The notes under the pieces were generated by a model. That model saw only the letters and a list, made by a program, of their open reading frames with translations, was not told the DNA's origin and did no database searches. Below are positions 20,946 to 32,446 of a DNA stretch of 64,000 nucleotides, piece by piece. The DNA comes from Silene conica (taxonomy: Eukaryota > Streptophyta > Magnoliopsida > Caryophyllales > Caryophyllaceae), in the NCBI GenBank assembly GCA_029255685.2, contig CM055314.2:8636399-8700398 (forward strand), read 5' to 3'. A program made the position numbers and the translations under genes. Position 1 is the stretch's first letter; the number at the start of each line of letters is the position of its first letter.

Positions 20946-22899
20946 CCGACTTTCTGAGGTACACAAACACGGGTCAAATACCATTTCGTAAAAGGGTATA
21001 TTGACTATTACATTCTTGTATAATATTTTTTGAAACTTACTCCCATCATAGCCTAGTTCTTCAAATATTGCTCCCATATTACTGTTTTCGGTGACAATGA
21101 AGAGAATTTTCCGTCCAAAATTTGAAATTTGATACTAATTCTTGTTGCTTATGAATTTATTGTCATTTGCCTTATTTTAGGACCCATTTAAATTAATCTT
21201 AATCCTTCCAAATTCTTTAAAATGTGATAAATCTTCCAGTTTGCTTTCTTTTACAAATCTTCCAATTGGTTTCATTTCATTCATCAAATGGTACCTAATT
21301 ACTGAGGGTAAAATTCTGTGTTTTTACCAGGGCTGTTTCTCTGGGGGAAGAGGTATAAAATTTTGTTTCTCTGACTTACGAGGGCATGATTTTTTTTATG
21401 AACAATGGTTCATTTGAATGGCAAAGTAGTTTCACATATATATGATATCAATGATATTATTGATAATGGTGGTTATACTATATAGTTTGTGAATATTTGG
21501 TTTGTAATATCCATGTTTTATGTCTTCTTGTTTGGCTATTGTCGATATAATTAATGATTATGATACCGGTTATGGTGTGATCCTGATTATTGTTTTTGTT
21601 AGTCTATAACATGACCATGTAATCTTTTGTAAACATGTCAAATCCTAATATTGTCTTGTATAACATCAAGGCATGTTTTATAAGTGATTTTAATTTTAAT
21701 ATGGTGTAATATTAGGTGGTTGTCTACTTGTTTGTATGACATGATAAAGAGAATTTCTCTTGATAGTTGCAACTTGCAATTCATGTTATGTACAATAGTG
21801 GTATATTGTTGATTGTATGAATTGTGTGTACTACAACAATAGTGGTATACTATTGAATTATGTACAAGGTGAGTGTGAAAACTGTTAATGTCTCTAATGA
21901 ATCCTCCTTGATATTATACATTGTAATGCGGGTTGAGCGGTTCATACATTGTGTGGCTCAATAGCATTGTGTATATGTGATTACGTGGTGGAGAGTTACG
22001 GTTAATGGTTACTTTGGCCACAATTGGTTTACTTAAGGAAGTGTTGGAGACTTGCCCATGAAAAAGGACATATTTTATGTCAATTTTTGTCTCATTGTTT
22101 TTAGTACTTGTTATTTATTTTACGACAAGTTTAATGAGATGGGTTTTAGTGTCAATCTTGATCAAGAGTTGTTAATTGATCATGTGTGTTAGATATGTTT
22201 TGAATATATTTGTTTGATCATTTGGTTAAAAATGATCATGTTTCTTGTTGCGGTTAATTTGCAATATCGTTTGCTCACATGGATGTTAGAGTGAGTAATG
22301 TTTTATTTATGATGTTTGACCATCAAATGTTTTAATAATCATGTTAAAATTGATTATGAGTTATCATGTGTGAGGATTATGCATGTTTTAATTGAGTAGT
22401 ATATTGCATATTACATTTGATGATCGTTAATTATTCTTTCATATAAATGTTAGTCTTATAATGAGGGTATGATTATATATATGTAAGCTCTTAAATGTAA
22501 TACACAAAAATGTATGTATTAAGCGGTTATATACGGGTACACATATGTGGCTTAATAACTAATAACTTTGTGTGTGGATTTGAGATATTATTAGGGTACA
22601 TTTTTGGTACCTTTGGTGGCTTGATTAATTCAAGGACTTCACATAACTGTTTTGTGATGATGATCTAACATGTTTATGTTTTATGTAAGTATTCAAAGTT
22701 TGTTGATATATTTGTATCTACGTTTAATTTTGGGAATGACGATGGTTTGTGATAACCATGTTTTGATTATGGAGTCATGGTGATTTAGTCATGCAAGAGG
22801 TAAATCAACTACATTGGATGAACAACTGTTGTCAAGTTCAATTAAGGAGTTGTCATTTATTGTAAGATTAATGACAAGTCAATCTTTGGGGTAGACTAA
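20946..22899. other. AT-rich region, no gene seen
   Basis: TG/AT-rich text with many tgtttatg and gatcatgtt motifs and no open frame of note. A near-duplicate, acaatagtggtatattgttg and acaatagtggtatactattg, lies at 21792-21855. Much of it may be decayed interior of the Copia remnant to the right, whose left end I could not place. Confidence 0.4.
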
Positions 22900-24737
22900 A
22901 GATGATTTACCTTGTAAAAGGTGGTTCTATCATCAACTTCTTCTAAGAAGGACGACATGGGAGAGGTAATATAATCCTTGATATTATGGTCAAGGGTGAG
23001 AGTATGGTTATTATTCTCCGGTTACTACTCGTAAGAGGCAGGTATAATGTTTTCAACCAAAAGTGAAATTGGAGTCATGACTCTGGTTTTCACAAGAGCT
23101 TGGGTATTGCATTTTGAAAAATTGAGCAAGTATAGCTCTCTAGTTTTCAAGCTATTAGACAAGTGTGAAAATGTATAATATAAATCATGTTTTATGGTTT
23201 GTCTATGCCGGTTTTCTTCGGTTTTAGCAGAATATTTTCTACAAATAGTAGTGTATCTTTACTTGAGAAAGACACCATTATTAAATGGGTTTCCAAAAGG
23301 CAAAAATGCCTTATAAGATTGACATAAGAGTAGAAATTCGCAGTGTTAGCTAATAACTATAGCCGGTAAAAGGCTAGGTGGTTAAAGAAATTGATCTGCG
23401 AGTCTCATTTATGAATGTGACCGATAGATTTTGATAGGGATAACTTGGCTAAGTTTATTGTCAAGTGAATTATGGTGACGGCCGCGCCGAGACGTTATTA
23501 TAACGTGATATATAAGCTATCAAAAATGGGTTGTTGGTTGTTTTGTGAGATCTCAATTTTAGTTGATCACTTTTGCATAAAGGGTCAATTAAGGACTTGG
23601 TTATAAAGTCGGTTGACGGGATGAGTCTAAAACTCGTATAAATCATTAGCAATGGGATACCCAATTCCCCTCTAATACAATGTTAGAGGCTGAATTCAAT
23701 GTGGAACACCTATTGTAAAGAGATTGAAGCACACAATAATCTATATCCCGAGGTGTGTGCTTAGACTTGCATGTTGTAAGGTTGAAGTATATCTTCTTAA
23801 TTGATTTTTTGAAAAAGTGTGTTTGCAAGTACACGATGAAAAGAATCAACCTATGTGAACATGAAGTATAGTCGCTTCAAAGGAGTATGAGTTTGACTCC
23901 CGAAATGTTCATGAATAGATATGGGACACTAGGCTAATAAATAAGTGTCGGTTTCGTAACTTTAGAAGTAAATTAATTTATGTGTGAATTATCTTCATGT
24001 ATTCAAAACGGGTAGAAAGGGTTCAATGCTAAGTCACACCCCGATACTCGAATATTTGGAATGTGTAATTTCACTAAGTGAAAATTCAATCTTTGTGACA
24101 TTTTCATTTATGCATAAATTGGTATGGTTGTTAACTTATTAAAAATCTTGAATTACGCTTAAATGGGGGAGGAATGTTGGTAATTTAAGTGTAATTACCG
24201 GTTCATTTAGCTTATTCGGGTTTGATTCATAGATGGGTAAGTTCGTAGAATAATATAATGTAAGTTTGGGTAGTACGGGGTGTACGCTTGCATAATTATT
24301 TACGAATTTATGGTATAGTTTTCATTTGAACAACTATGACGGGGTTCCGAGGCAATGCCCGGGGAAACTTTGATGGGATTTAATTTCCGTACTAGAAATT
24401 GAATAAGTCAGAATTTGTGAAAAGTTACAACTCTTCACAAATTCATTCCCTTACCCTTTTCATATCTTTATAAATAGATATGGGATGGAGATGTTTTAAA
24501 ATATACAAAAATAATGTCTTCTGCATCATTGAACATAATAACAATCTACATAAAATACTTCTGAATTACATCTCTGATTTTTGTGCCGGAAAACAGAGGA
24601 CACCGTCTTATCTCAATAGGAAATTCGGTATAACCCTGGCACTAATATAGGGTCAAATTGTTCTATTAGGAAAGCGAAGTCGATTCGGTGTGATTATTAT
24701 TGTCAATTCCTATTTCGTGCATACCCAATATCTAACA
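22900..24737 (+). mobile_element. Decayed Ty1/Copia retrotransposon, 3' portion
   Basis: Near 23560-23640 the plus strand keeps the trace of a Copia pol C-terminus (an ADPLTKGL...GMxLK-like ending) and then the caatgggatacccaa tract common after Copia pol. A purine tract, aaatgggggaggaa (24161-24174), runs into an LTR. It is broken at many points and old. No 5' LTR was found, so the left boundary given is only where coding-like text starts to be visible. Confidence 0.6.
24175..24737 (+). repeat. 3' LTR of the Copia remnant (563 bp)
   Basis: Starts TGTTGG directly after the polypurine tract and ends CTAACA, imperfect inverted ends of the TG...CA type. A TATA-like ctttataaatagat lies at about 24467-24480. 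The bases after it (agata) would be the target duplication, but the partner copy is not seen. Confidence 0.65.
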
Positions 24738-24859
24738 AGATATGTGCTAGTCATCGTTGTCTCAATCGGGTTGTTTTCGTCAGAGACGGCAACTGCCACC
24801 ACAATGGCGGCCAAAGCCAACCACATGACAGTCGACTTGCTCATCAACAACTTTGCCAT
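24738..24859 (-). CDS. First exon of a small secreted-peptide gene, cut at the LTR
   Basis: From ATG 24859 the minus strand encodes a 40-residue start: a short basic head (MAKLLMSKS), a hydrophobic core (VMWLALAAIVVAVAV), then SDENNPIETT. This is a textbook signal peptide with probable cleavage around AVA/VS-D. The frame runs without stop exactly to 24738, where the Copia LTR begins, so the rest of the gene has been separated from it. A TATA-like tract (tatatatata, 25001-25010) sits about 140 bp upstream with an AT-rich leader. The peptide family is unknown, since cysteine-rich defence peptides carry their signature after this point. The plus-strand frame over the same bases is its shadow. 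Confidence 0.6.
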
Positions 24860-25129
24860 TTTTGTAAGTACCAAGATGATAAAAATATATGGAATAAAGG
24901 CTGAGGATAAAGGTATATGATGAGTGTAAAAGTGTAAATTAGGTTAATTGATTAGTAGTTATAAAAATGTTTGAATGAGGAAGTACTATGTATCTATGTC
25001 TATATATATAGATATAAGCATTGGGCTGAAAGTATGTAGTTGTTGCCATCAATTACATATATTAATTAGATAGTAATGATGAGATTATACATCAGATGTA
25101 TACCATTAACTATATATATATTTTGGATT
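24860..25129. promoter_or_regulatory. Upstream region of the secreted-peptide exon
   Basis: AT-rich, with a TATA-like run at 24998-25016 on the minus strand and no frame. The remainder up to the inverted-repeat element shows nothing recognisable. Confidence 0.4.
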
Positions 25130-25245
25130 TTTTTGGTGTTTTGGGGTTATTTACCCAATTAATTGGGTAATTAGTGTTGTTTTGAAACTATTTTGAGTTA
25201 TAGTGTCCACGTGGCAGTTTTTGCGTTTTTTTCAGATTTGTTGGT

Positions 25246-25432
25246 AAGCCGCTACACTTCTCAGCGGCTTTACCCTTTGTTTTTTTTTGACAGAAACTTA
25301 CAGGAGGTTTTGTTTTTCGCGAAGGAACGGACAAGAGGGGAAGCCGCTATACTTCTCAGCGGCTTTGCCCAAGTCTTAAAAAAAAAAACGAGAACTTTGT
25401 TAGCCGCTATGCTTCCTGGCGGCTTTGCTGGG
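25246..25432 (+). repeat. Left AGCCGCT...AGCGGCTT palindrome cluster
   Basis: Three units of about 28 bp of the form agccgctacacttctcagcggcttt are spaced about 70-90 bp apart. Each is a near-perfect stem of 7-9 bp with a 10-bp loop. The mirror cluster is at 27178-27455. Confidence 0.75.
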
Positions 25433-25479
25433 AGTATAAAAAAAACCGATACTTTTCTCACTCATTCACTCAGTCCAAA

Positions 25480-25593
25480 AAATCCCCAATTACAAAATAT
25501 AAAACCCTAATTTTCGCCCCTTTCTATTTGTCTCAAATCCATCCATTTTTTGTTCTTATAATTGTTCCTCATCATCCTATTTTCATCTAAAGG
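25480..25593 (+). promoter_or_regulatory. Leader exon of the truncated PMD gene
   Basis: A pyrimidine-rich, ATG-free stretch ends in catctaaag|gtatca at 25593, a plausible 5' splice site. The acceptor (tatatag) is at 25781. This gives the captured gene a noncoding leader and a 188-bp intron, a layout often found in expressed plant genes. Confidence 0.45.
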
Positions 25594-25781
25594 TATCAAT
25601 TCATGCTTTATTCATGTATTAATTCATCATAAGTTATTATTTTGGTTTGATTTAGCATTATCCCCAATTTCCTAATTAGTTTAGTTCTTGATTATTAGCT
25701 TAGTACATTAGTTTTATTGTTCAAATTAGTTGTTATATATAGTTTATTATTTATAATGGAGGTAAATAATTATTTATATAG

Positions 25782-26877
25782 ATTAGCGGGTGTCTTCTAC
25801 TTCTCCAACTTTGGTCTTGGGAGCATATATCCATTGGTAGGCCCACCGTCATGACACCTCAAATAGTTGGGGAAGAAAACGAACTTGGTTCACAAGTAAT
25901 CCCGGGTGTTGACCCTCTTGGTTTTAGGTGGTTAAGAGTAGACCGTGCTTATAAGGACCACTTGATTGGGTTAGTTACATGTAGGCATGCTCTTGATACC
26001 ATGACCGACTTTATGTTCACTTGGGAACCATATAGTAGGCGAGTCCTAGAGCTTCTCCCCGAGATTTGTACGGAAGATCCTACCGAGTGGATTGTCAATG
26101 CACCACTCATATGCTTTGAGATTGTTGAGTGGCATTTTGCCGAGAGGGTTGTTAGGCAATTCGGTTGGCATCCCACGATACCCCCTTTTTGCAAGACGTC
26201 TAAGAAATTACATGCTCTTGATCGTCGGGGAAATGTCACCGACTACGCGGAATTGCATAGACTTAGCATTCAAAAATGGCAAAACCGCAAAACAAGATTG
26301 ACTCCTCGAGGTGCTCCGTACTTGGGTTTCATTAACTACAATGATCCATACCTTCAATGGTATCGTTCCATCACTCGCCTTGTAGTTAGCCCGCTTACTG
26401 TTGAACAACAATCAAGAGACCTATACGAGTTGCGTCACAACTTCTATCCGAATGCAGCGGATAACATGATGCTTGTAAGTCTTTTAAGTAACTTTCTCTA
26501 ATTTTAGTTCCTTTATTTAATTTTAACCATCATTTATTTAATATGTTATTTGTTCAAATTTGTAGAGCGGTGGTCATGTATTCAACTACAACCACGCTAC
26601 AACTATGCTGAATAACATGTCGGATGATGTACCAATAGCTCATTTGGACTTGGCGCGTGAGATGCAACAAATGTCGCTTCAATGCTTGCAACAAATGGGA
26701 CAAGGGTACCGTGTCCAACCGTTTGAGGCCGACAATCCTAGCCCTCAACATCAAATGGCACCTAGATATGACTTTCGTCACTTGGAACATAGACTTAGCC
26801 AAGAGGAAGATACTCCTAGCGGTTCAACTTCAAGACCGAGGGCCAAAGAGGACTCGCAGGAGATTGGGCTAGTGTGA
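25782..26877 (+). CDS. Truncated plant mobile domain (PMD) protein, C-terminal half
   Basis: The exon begins after tatatag at 25781 and is open from 25782, encoding LLQLWSWEHISIGRP, a PMD hallmark. The first available ATG is 25851 (MTPQIVGEEN). Exon 1 ends at 26474 (gtaagt) and exon 2 runs 26566-26877 after ttgtag. Phase is kept, giving 311 aa from 25851. Visible PMD motifs include FTWEPYS, PLICFEIVEWHFAERVVRQF, IPPFCKT and LHALDRRG. The N-terminal half of the domain (LLHDVAQILG-like part) is absent and replaced by the leader exon. The second exon is Gln/Met-rich and ends in a charged tail. No stop breaks it. It may make a short PMD protein that could compete with full-length partners, but that is inference. 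Confidence 0.78.
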
Positions 26878-27177
26878 ATTCATGTATTACAAACTTGTAT
26901 GAAACTTAGGATTTGTAATGGTTATTAACTTTAGATTTCAGAATTTGTATGATTTTCGGAATTCAATCATGTTTTTTTACGTCAAAACTTTGTCCTTCAA
27001 GCACGAATTGGGATTTTCGGAAATGGGAGTTTGTATTTGAAGCATGTTTTTCTACGTTAACTCTGTCGGAAATTTGAAGCATGGGAGTTTGTATTTGAAG
27101 CATGTTTTTCGGAATGGGTGTTAGAGTCATTACTAGATAGAACAAAATGTTTGCATTTTTTTTTTGCATTTCTCACC

Positions 27178-27455
27178 AAAGCCGCCAAGAACATTAGCGG
27201 CTTCCTCTATTTCCTTTTTTCTTCCCCAGCCATCAACCTCCTGGAAAATGTTGCATTTTTTTTTGACTTTTTCACCAAAGCCGCCAACAACCTAGCTAGG
27301 CGGCTTTCCCTGCTTTTTTTTTTTTCCGCAAAGCCGCTAAGGATCTCAGCGTTCTTCTTCTTTTCCGTCTTTCTTTCCAAGCTCAAACCTCCTGGAAAGT
27401 TGAAACAAAAAAAAAAGGAAACTGGGTGAAGCCGCTGATAACCTCAGCGGCTTTG
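27178..27455 (-). repeat. Right AGCCGCT...AGCGGCTT palindrome cluster
   Basis: Four units, for example aaagccgccaagaacattag, then aaagccgctaaggatctcag, then gaagccgctgataacctcag followed by cggctt. They are mirrored relative to the left cluster. Confidence 0.72.
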
Positions 27456-27571
27456 TCTAATATCTGCAAAAAACCAAAAAGTGTCCACGTGGACACCATA
27501 ACCCAAAATAATTTCAAACCAACCCCAATTACCCAATTACTTTCCTCAATAACACTATTTCACCAAAAAAT

Positions 27572-27957
27572 GAGTTTTTTAATAGAAATTTTGAGCTTTA
27601 TTGGAAAGAATATGAGCTATATTGTAAAGTTTATAAACCCTCCAATAAAACATTAAGCTTAGAAAATATTATACAAATACTCGTAAAACACAATACATAT
27701 AAATTCAACTATATTTTAATTTTAATATAAAAAATCAAAATGTAACTCAAAATAGTTTATAAACTCAACAAATATATATACATAAGTTTAATTAAATGTA
27801 TAATGTTTATACGATCCTCTTAGTATAATCCTTTTTGTGATTAGATAGTACCCAAACCCACAATTATGAAGTAGTTGCTCCGTTGTTGCCATCAACTAAA
27901 AGTTTGTAGTTATGAAATAAGGAATTAAAGTTGTCAAACTACGAACTTCGTCTTTTC
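27572..27957. other. AT-rich spacer
   Basis: No gene seen. AT-rich text with ttgagct, actcgtaaaac and aactcaaaat motifs similar in style to the MITE candidate near 10.7 kb. Confidence 0.4.
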
Positions 27958-29039
27958 TGATGAGTTTATCGATCCGGTACTTAAGAGGGGGAGGGGGTGA
28001 ATTAAGTACTCTTTAAAAAAAACTTAACTTTTACTCTACTAATTTCGTTGGCAGCACACAAACGAATTTAAACAGTATTGAAGATTGTCCAAAATATTGT
28101 AACCTGGGCTGAGATTGTGAAATTAGTTGCGAGAAAAGATGCAAATAAAACGTTGAAGTACGAAAGCAGAAATAGACGAATAGAAACGAGGCACGTGATT
28201 TTTAACGTGGTTCGACCTACTCTCTAAAGGTTTACGTCCACCCCTTTCTTTTATAATTTTTATAATCAAACCCGATTACAAAAACAATCTCCACGATCAA
28301 ACCGATCGTGCAACTCGAGTACAACCCGTACTTTAAATATTCTTCCTTACAAATGAATAAAAAAAACAGATTACACTTTCTGTCTCCTTGAAATATTCAA
28401 TTGATGTGAACAAAGGAGAACAAAAAATTAACCTATGAGTAAACGAACTTGCTTTAATCAATGTCGGTCTTAAAGGTACGACTTAGCAAAAATGTTTGCA
28501 GAATTACTTCGATACAAAACTTTGGAAAACACAATTTTGCAAAACTTAGCTTTTGAATCCTTAATACTTGCTTAAAAGATTAGCTTGAAAAAATGAAAAC
28601 ACGTATGGTGTCTTTCATAGCTTCTCACCTCCAATGAACAAGTATTATATACTTTTTTAAACAATTAGAGTTTTGGCAAGGAACAAATTTTTTGCTAAAA
28701 ACGTTTGATAGCAATTTGAGGCCAATTAGGAATCAACTTCCTTATTTGACAAAGATTTTATTCACAAAATAATTTTGTTTGTTTAGAGAGATATTTCAGA
28801 AAATAATTGACTCCAAATTATTTTTATATTTTAAACCGTACTTTATTGGACCGAAGACAAAGATTAATCACAAGTCCGATACCCTTACAAACAATCTATG
28901 TAGATCACGAGTTTTGGCCCATCTTCATTTCCACATCCTAGCCTTGTTCGAAACCTGTCAACAACACATCTAGACAAACCATTACGGGGAATAGTTTAGA
29001 TATAGAAGACTTGTCATCATCAACGAATATAGCGCAACA
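27958..29039 (-). repeat. Left (3') LTR of the Copia element, 1082 bp
   Basis: TG...CA ends (tgatgag...gcgcaaca). To its right on the plus strand lies aattacccctttgatgatgg, the inverse of a purine-rich tract of the kind that primes Copia plus strands. The first 450 bp match 35392-35844. Confidence 0.78.
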
Positions 29040-30821
29040 AATTACCCCTTTGATGATGGCAAGTCTCTATAAAAATATTCCCCCTCAATAAAGCATATAT
29101 TCCCCCTTAATCAAACAATAATTGAGAAATTTAAACAACGAAAGGGAATGAATATGCCGAAATCGAGAACATTAAGAGTATTAACTGAGATCAGAGTTTA
29201 AATTTCCATCCGCTATGAGAACGCAAAAAGAAAAAGCATCATAGTCATAGGTCTAATAAACTAGTAGCTATTAAGAGTCATGAGTCCTAAACATTTTCCC
29301 CCTCTTGACATCATCAAAAGGAGAAAGACGTGCAAAACATGGTGTCACAGTGCATCACAATCAGGTTAGAAACAATGTAACTGCCGGACACAGTCAAAAG
29401 ACATCATAGCACAAAAGTCAGACAAGAGCAAAAGTTTAGCAAGTATACACGAGCATATAAAAGATATGGCAAATGTAGGGAGGGGTCATGGTTTTGGGGG
29501 ATGAAGGTTCATGGGCTGGTCAAGAATGGCAGGTATAAAGAGCAAAGGTTTAAGACAGCTTTGAGTTCGTCCAGTTCAGTTGCGATTTTTCCAAGTCCAC
29601 CAACTATGAGATCAGAGAGAGTCACCAACTAAGCAGTTATGCTACGCAGATTCCCCGAACTCGAGCTAGCACCAGCGTATCCATCTCCCTTCAAGCCTAC
29701 CAACTTCCCATTAACAATGCGGAGATGCATCTGACCCAAAATTCTGTCTGTCATACAGTCCACATCGGAACACAATATCCATCCTTAGAGCCTAACCTTT
29801 TTGGTTGCCTTAAGAGGTTCACATCCTTCTAGCGGAGGCCAACTATTAGACTCGGAACTCGGAAATGGTAAGGCCAACATAAGGAACATTTAGCAAAAGG
29901 GAAACTTCCCACGCTTTGGAGATGTTGTATAACGCGCCCTTTGTCGACAGAGGCAAAAAATAAACCTTTATAATCACAACATTATAAATATGATCATTAT
30001 CCTCTTCCATATATCACCTTCGTTTCATAAATGTCGTCTTTCCATTAGATAATACTTTGATTGTTTTCAGACTTTCAATAAGAGCATCATCATCAACTTC
30101 ATTGATAGTCACACTTTTACTCCGGCGAGCAACTCTAGCATGTGTCACTTTTGCAGCGGATTGGGGCTCAATCGTTGGAGATCCTTTGTCAGTCACAGTT
30201 GGGGACTCTTCAAGAGATGTGTTCAAGAATCTGGACTGAGCGGAGGGTTTGGTTTTATTAGTTTTGGCCGTGAGAAGGTTCAGGCGAAGGTATATAAGGC
30301 TTGCCAAATTTTGTAGCAACAAAATCAGAGTTTGGTGATGGTTTTCTTTTTCGCCATTGGATAAGGACGAAGGAGGGAGGTGTAATTTTGGGTTTTAGGG
30401 TTTGTGAAAAGAGGAAGATGAGTGAATTAGTTGGGTAACAGAGGGTAAACACGAGGAATGTATAACTCGGGTCGGTTGAAGGGTTACGGGTTACGGGTTA
30501 CGGGTTTCGGGCAATTGATATGTGCGTTTAGGTGTTTGGAGTTGGGCTTGGTTATTGTTTGGTTTAAGTTTGGGTTTCTTATGAATTTGGCTGGGTGTAT
30601 GTAGTATAAGATGGAAGGGTGAGTTATATTTGCCAGAAAAATCATGCTACGAGTATACGAGTTAAACATTTTACGCAAATAACGACTCGATGCTAGTCTT
30701 TAAACAACAACCGACTAGAGTAAGCAATTTCATTGAAACTAAAATCATGTGAGACACGTAGAAATCACATATGCACAACTTTTCCAAATTAGTCAGTCAT
30801 GGGAGAAGAATAATTATGACA
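29040..30821 (-). mobile_element. 3' internal region of the Copia element
   Basis: This lies between the 3' LTR and the TRIM insertion. It contains several cccct-rich tracts and a minus-strand open stretch at 30322-30014 (including IEPQSAAKVTHARVARRSKS) that could be a remnant of the extra post-pol ORF known in SIRE-type Copia elements. The assignment is weak. Confidence 0.4.
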
Positions 30822-31030
30822 CAGACTGTAACAACCCGACCCACCACGGTCGTAACACACCCCCAATAAGATGGGAGGTAAGCCTTTGGGCCCATTATTT
30901 GTCCTCACTTAAGCGCAAAAGCACAAGGCCTTGTTACTAAGTGGTGTGGAAGTTATTATAAACATATCACAATCCTTACATTCTACCAATGTGGGACAAA
31001 TCTCCTCTCATACTCATGGGGTGTTACAAA

Positions 31031-32446
31031 TAGACCTGGCAAACGGGTCATTCGATTCAGTTTCGGATCAGTTTCATTCGGATCGGGTTATTTCGGTTTA
31101 CCTTTATTTTCGATTTCAGTTCGGTTCAATTCAGATTGGAATCAGTTTTCGCTTTTAATCGGTTGTAAATATTTCGGGTCAGTTCAGGTTCGAGTCAGGT
31201 TAATTTCGGAACAGATGAGACTCGGGTCGGGTCAATATCAAAGCAGATGAGATTCGATTCGGGCCATATTCAGATCGGATGTCAAGGGATTAATATTGGA
31301 TTATATTATATATCAAATATTTCGATTTTGTTTTTGATATAATTTTTAGATTTTTGTCCGATAATATTTCAAATTCTTTTAATAGTAATATAATTTGATT
31401 CCACATTTTTTTTTCTTATCTATTTTTTTTATAATAATTGATATATTTATATATAAAAATAATATAAATATGAACGGTCAAACATGTAATACTTACGAAT
31501 TGCGATTATTAAAAAGGAAAGTAGTTGGTGACTTGGTGTTATGGTGTATACGTGTATTTTTTTCGACAAAGGTTGTATACGTGTATTGACGTAATGAGTA
31601 TTTTTTTCGACAATAGTCAATGGCAAATGACAAATGAATAAATGATAAAAATTTAAAAAATCAAAAACTCATTACGTCAATACACGTATACAACCTTTGT
31701 TGAAAAAAATACACGTATACACCATAACACCAGTCACCAACTACTTTCCTTTTTAATAATCGCAATTCGTAAATACGGTATACAGTCCATAACACGTATA
31801 CACCATATATTTTGTAAAGATAGAAAAGATATCTCATTTCGGTAAGAAAATCTCTAATTATCCCTAATTAATTAATGAAATTTCCAGATTTTGCGCTTTA
31901 AATCTTTGATTAGTTATTTTGTTCATCTAAATCTCTTTTGTCAGAATCTTTTTTATCATTTCGGTTGAAATTGCACTCAAATATGGTAAAAAAAAATTGA
32001 TTTTGCCTCGAAAAATTGACGAACTAATTATATTTTGCCTCCAAAAATTGTAGATTCTCGAATTATTTTACCGCCAACCATCATTTTACCCGCCAATATA
32101 AAAATATGTATATAAATAATTATTTTTTTTTTCTTTTGTTTGACAAACGACAATTACTACATTCGGGTAATTTCGGGTTTCGGTTGAATTTCGGTCATCA
32201 TTAAGCAGGTTGAAAACGGTTCGGGTGTGTTTCAATTCGGGTCAAACCAGTTCAGGTTGAAACAGTTCAGGTTTATTCGATCTCGGGTCTATTTCGGATA
32301 TTACAAATTCAGTTCAATTTCGAATCAGTTCAGGTCGATTCAGGTTTCGGGGTGAAGTTCAGTTATACCTTTCGGATGTACGGTCAGGTGTCGATTCAGT
32401 TATTTTCGATCGGTTTTTCGGGTTCGGTATATTTTTGCCAGGTCTA
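31031..32446. mobile_element. hAT-like nonautonomous element (1416 bp) inside the TRIM
   Basis: Ends are TAGACCTGGCAAA at 31031 and TTTGCCAGGTCTA at 32446. They are flanked by the 8-bp direct repeat gttacaaa (31023-31030 and 32447-32454), as expected of hAT transposons. Subterminal regions are dense in ttcggtt/cgggtc/ttcagtt motifs on both sides. No transposase frame. The centre holds a long hairpin. Confidence 0.85.
31493..31773. repeat. Long near-perfect hairpin (arms about 107 bp) in the hAT-like element
   Basis: 31493-31599 and 31668-31773 are inverse copies that by eye differ at one substitution and one 1-bp gap, around a 68-bp spacer. Transcribed from either strand it would give a long duplex RNA suited to Dicer-like processing. 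Confidence 0.88.

Larger units (their letters stand above)
25130..27571 (+). mobile_element. Small inverted-repeat (MULE-like) element carrying a truncated PMD gene
   Basis: The left flank (25130-25240) and the inverse of 27440-27571 match over about 110 bp. They share ttttttggtg, aattgggtaatt, gtttgaaa.tattttg.gttat and gtgtccacgtgg. Inside each arm lies a cluster of AGCCGCT...AGCGGCTT palindromes. The centre holds a spliced gene with PMD homology. I could not settle a target duplication, so Mutator membership is inferred from the long TIRs and the cargo. Confidence 0.72.

Noticed and set aside
24690-24920. Plus-strand frame over the secreted-peptide exon
   Set aside because: It starts inside the LTR and crosses its end. 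The minus strand has the signal peptide and an upstream TATA tract.
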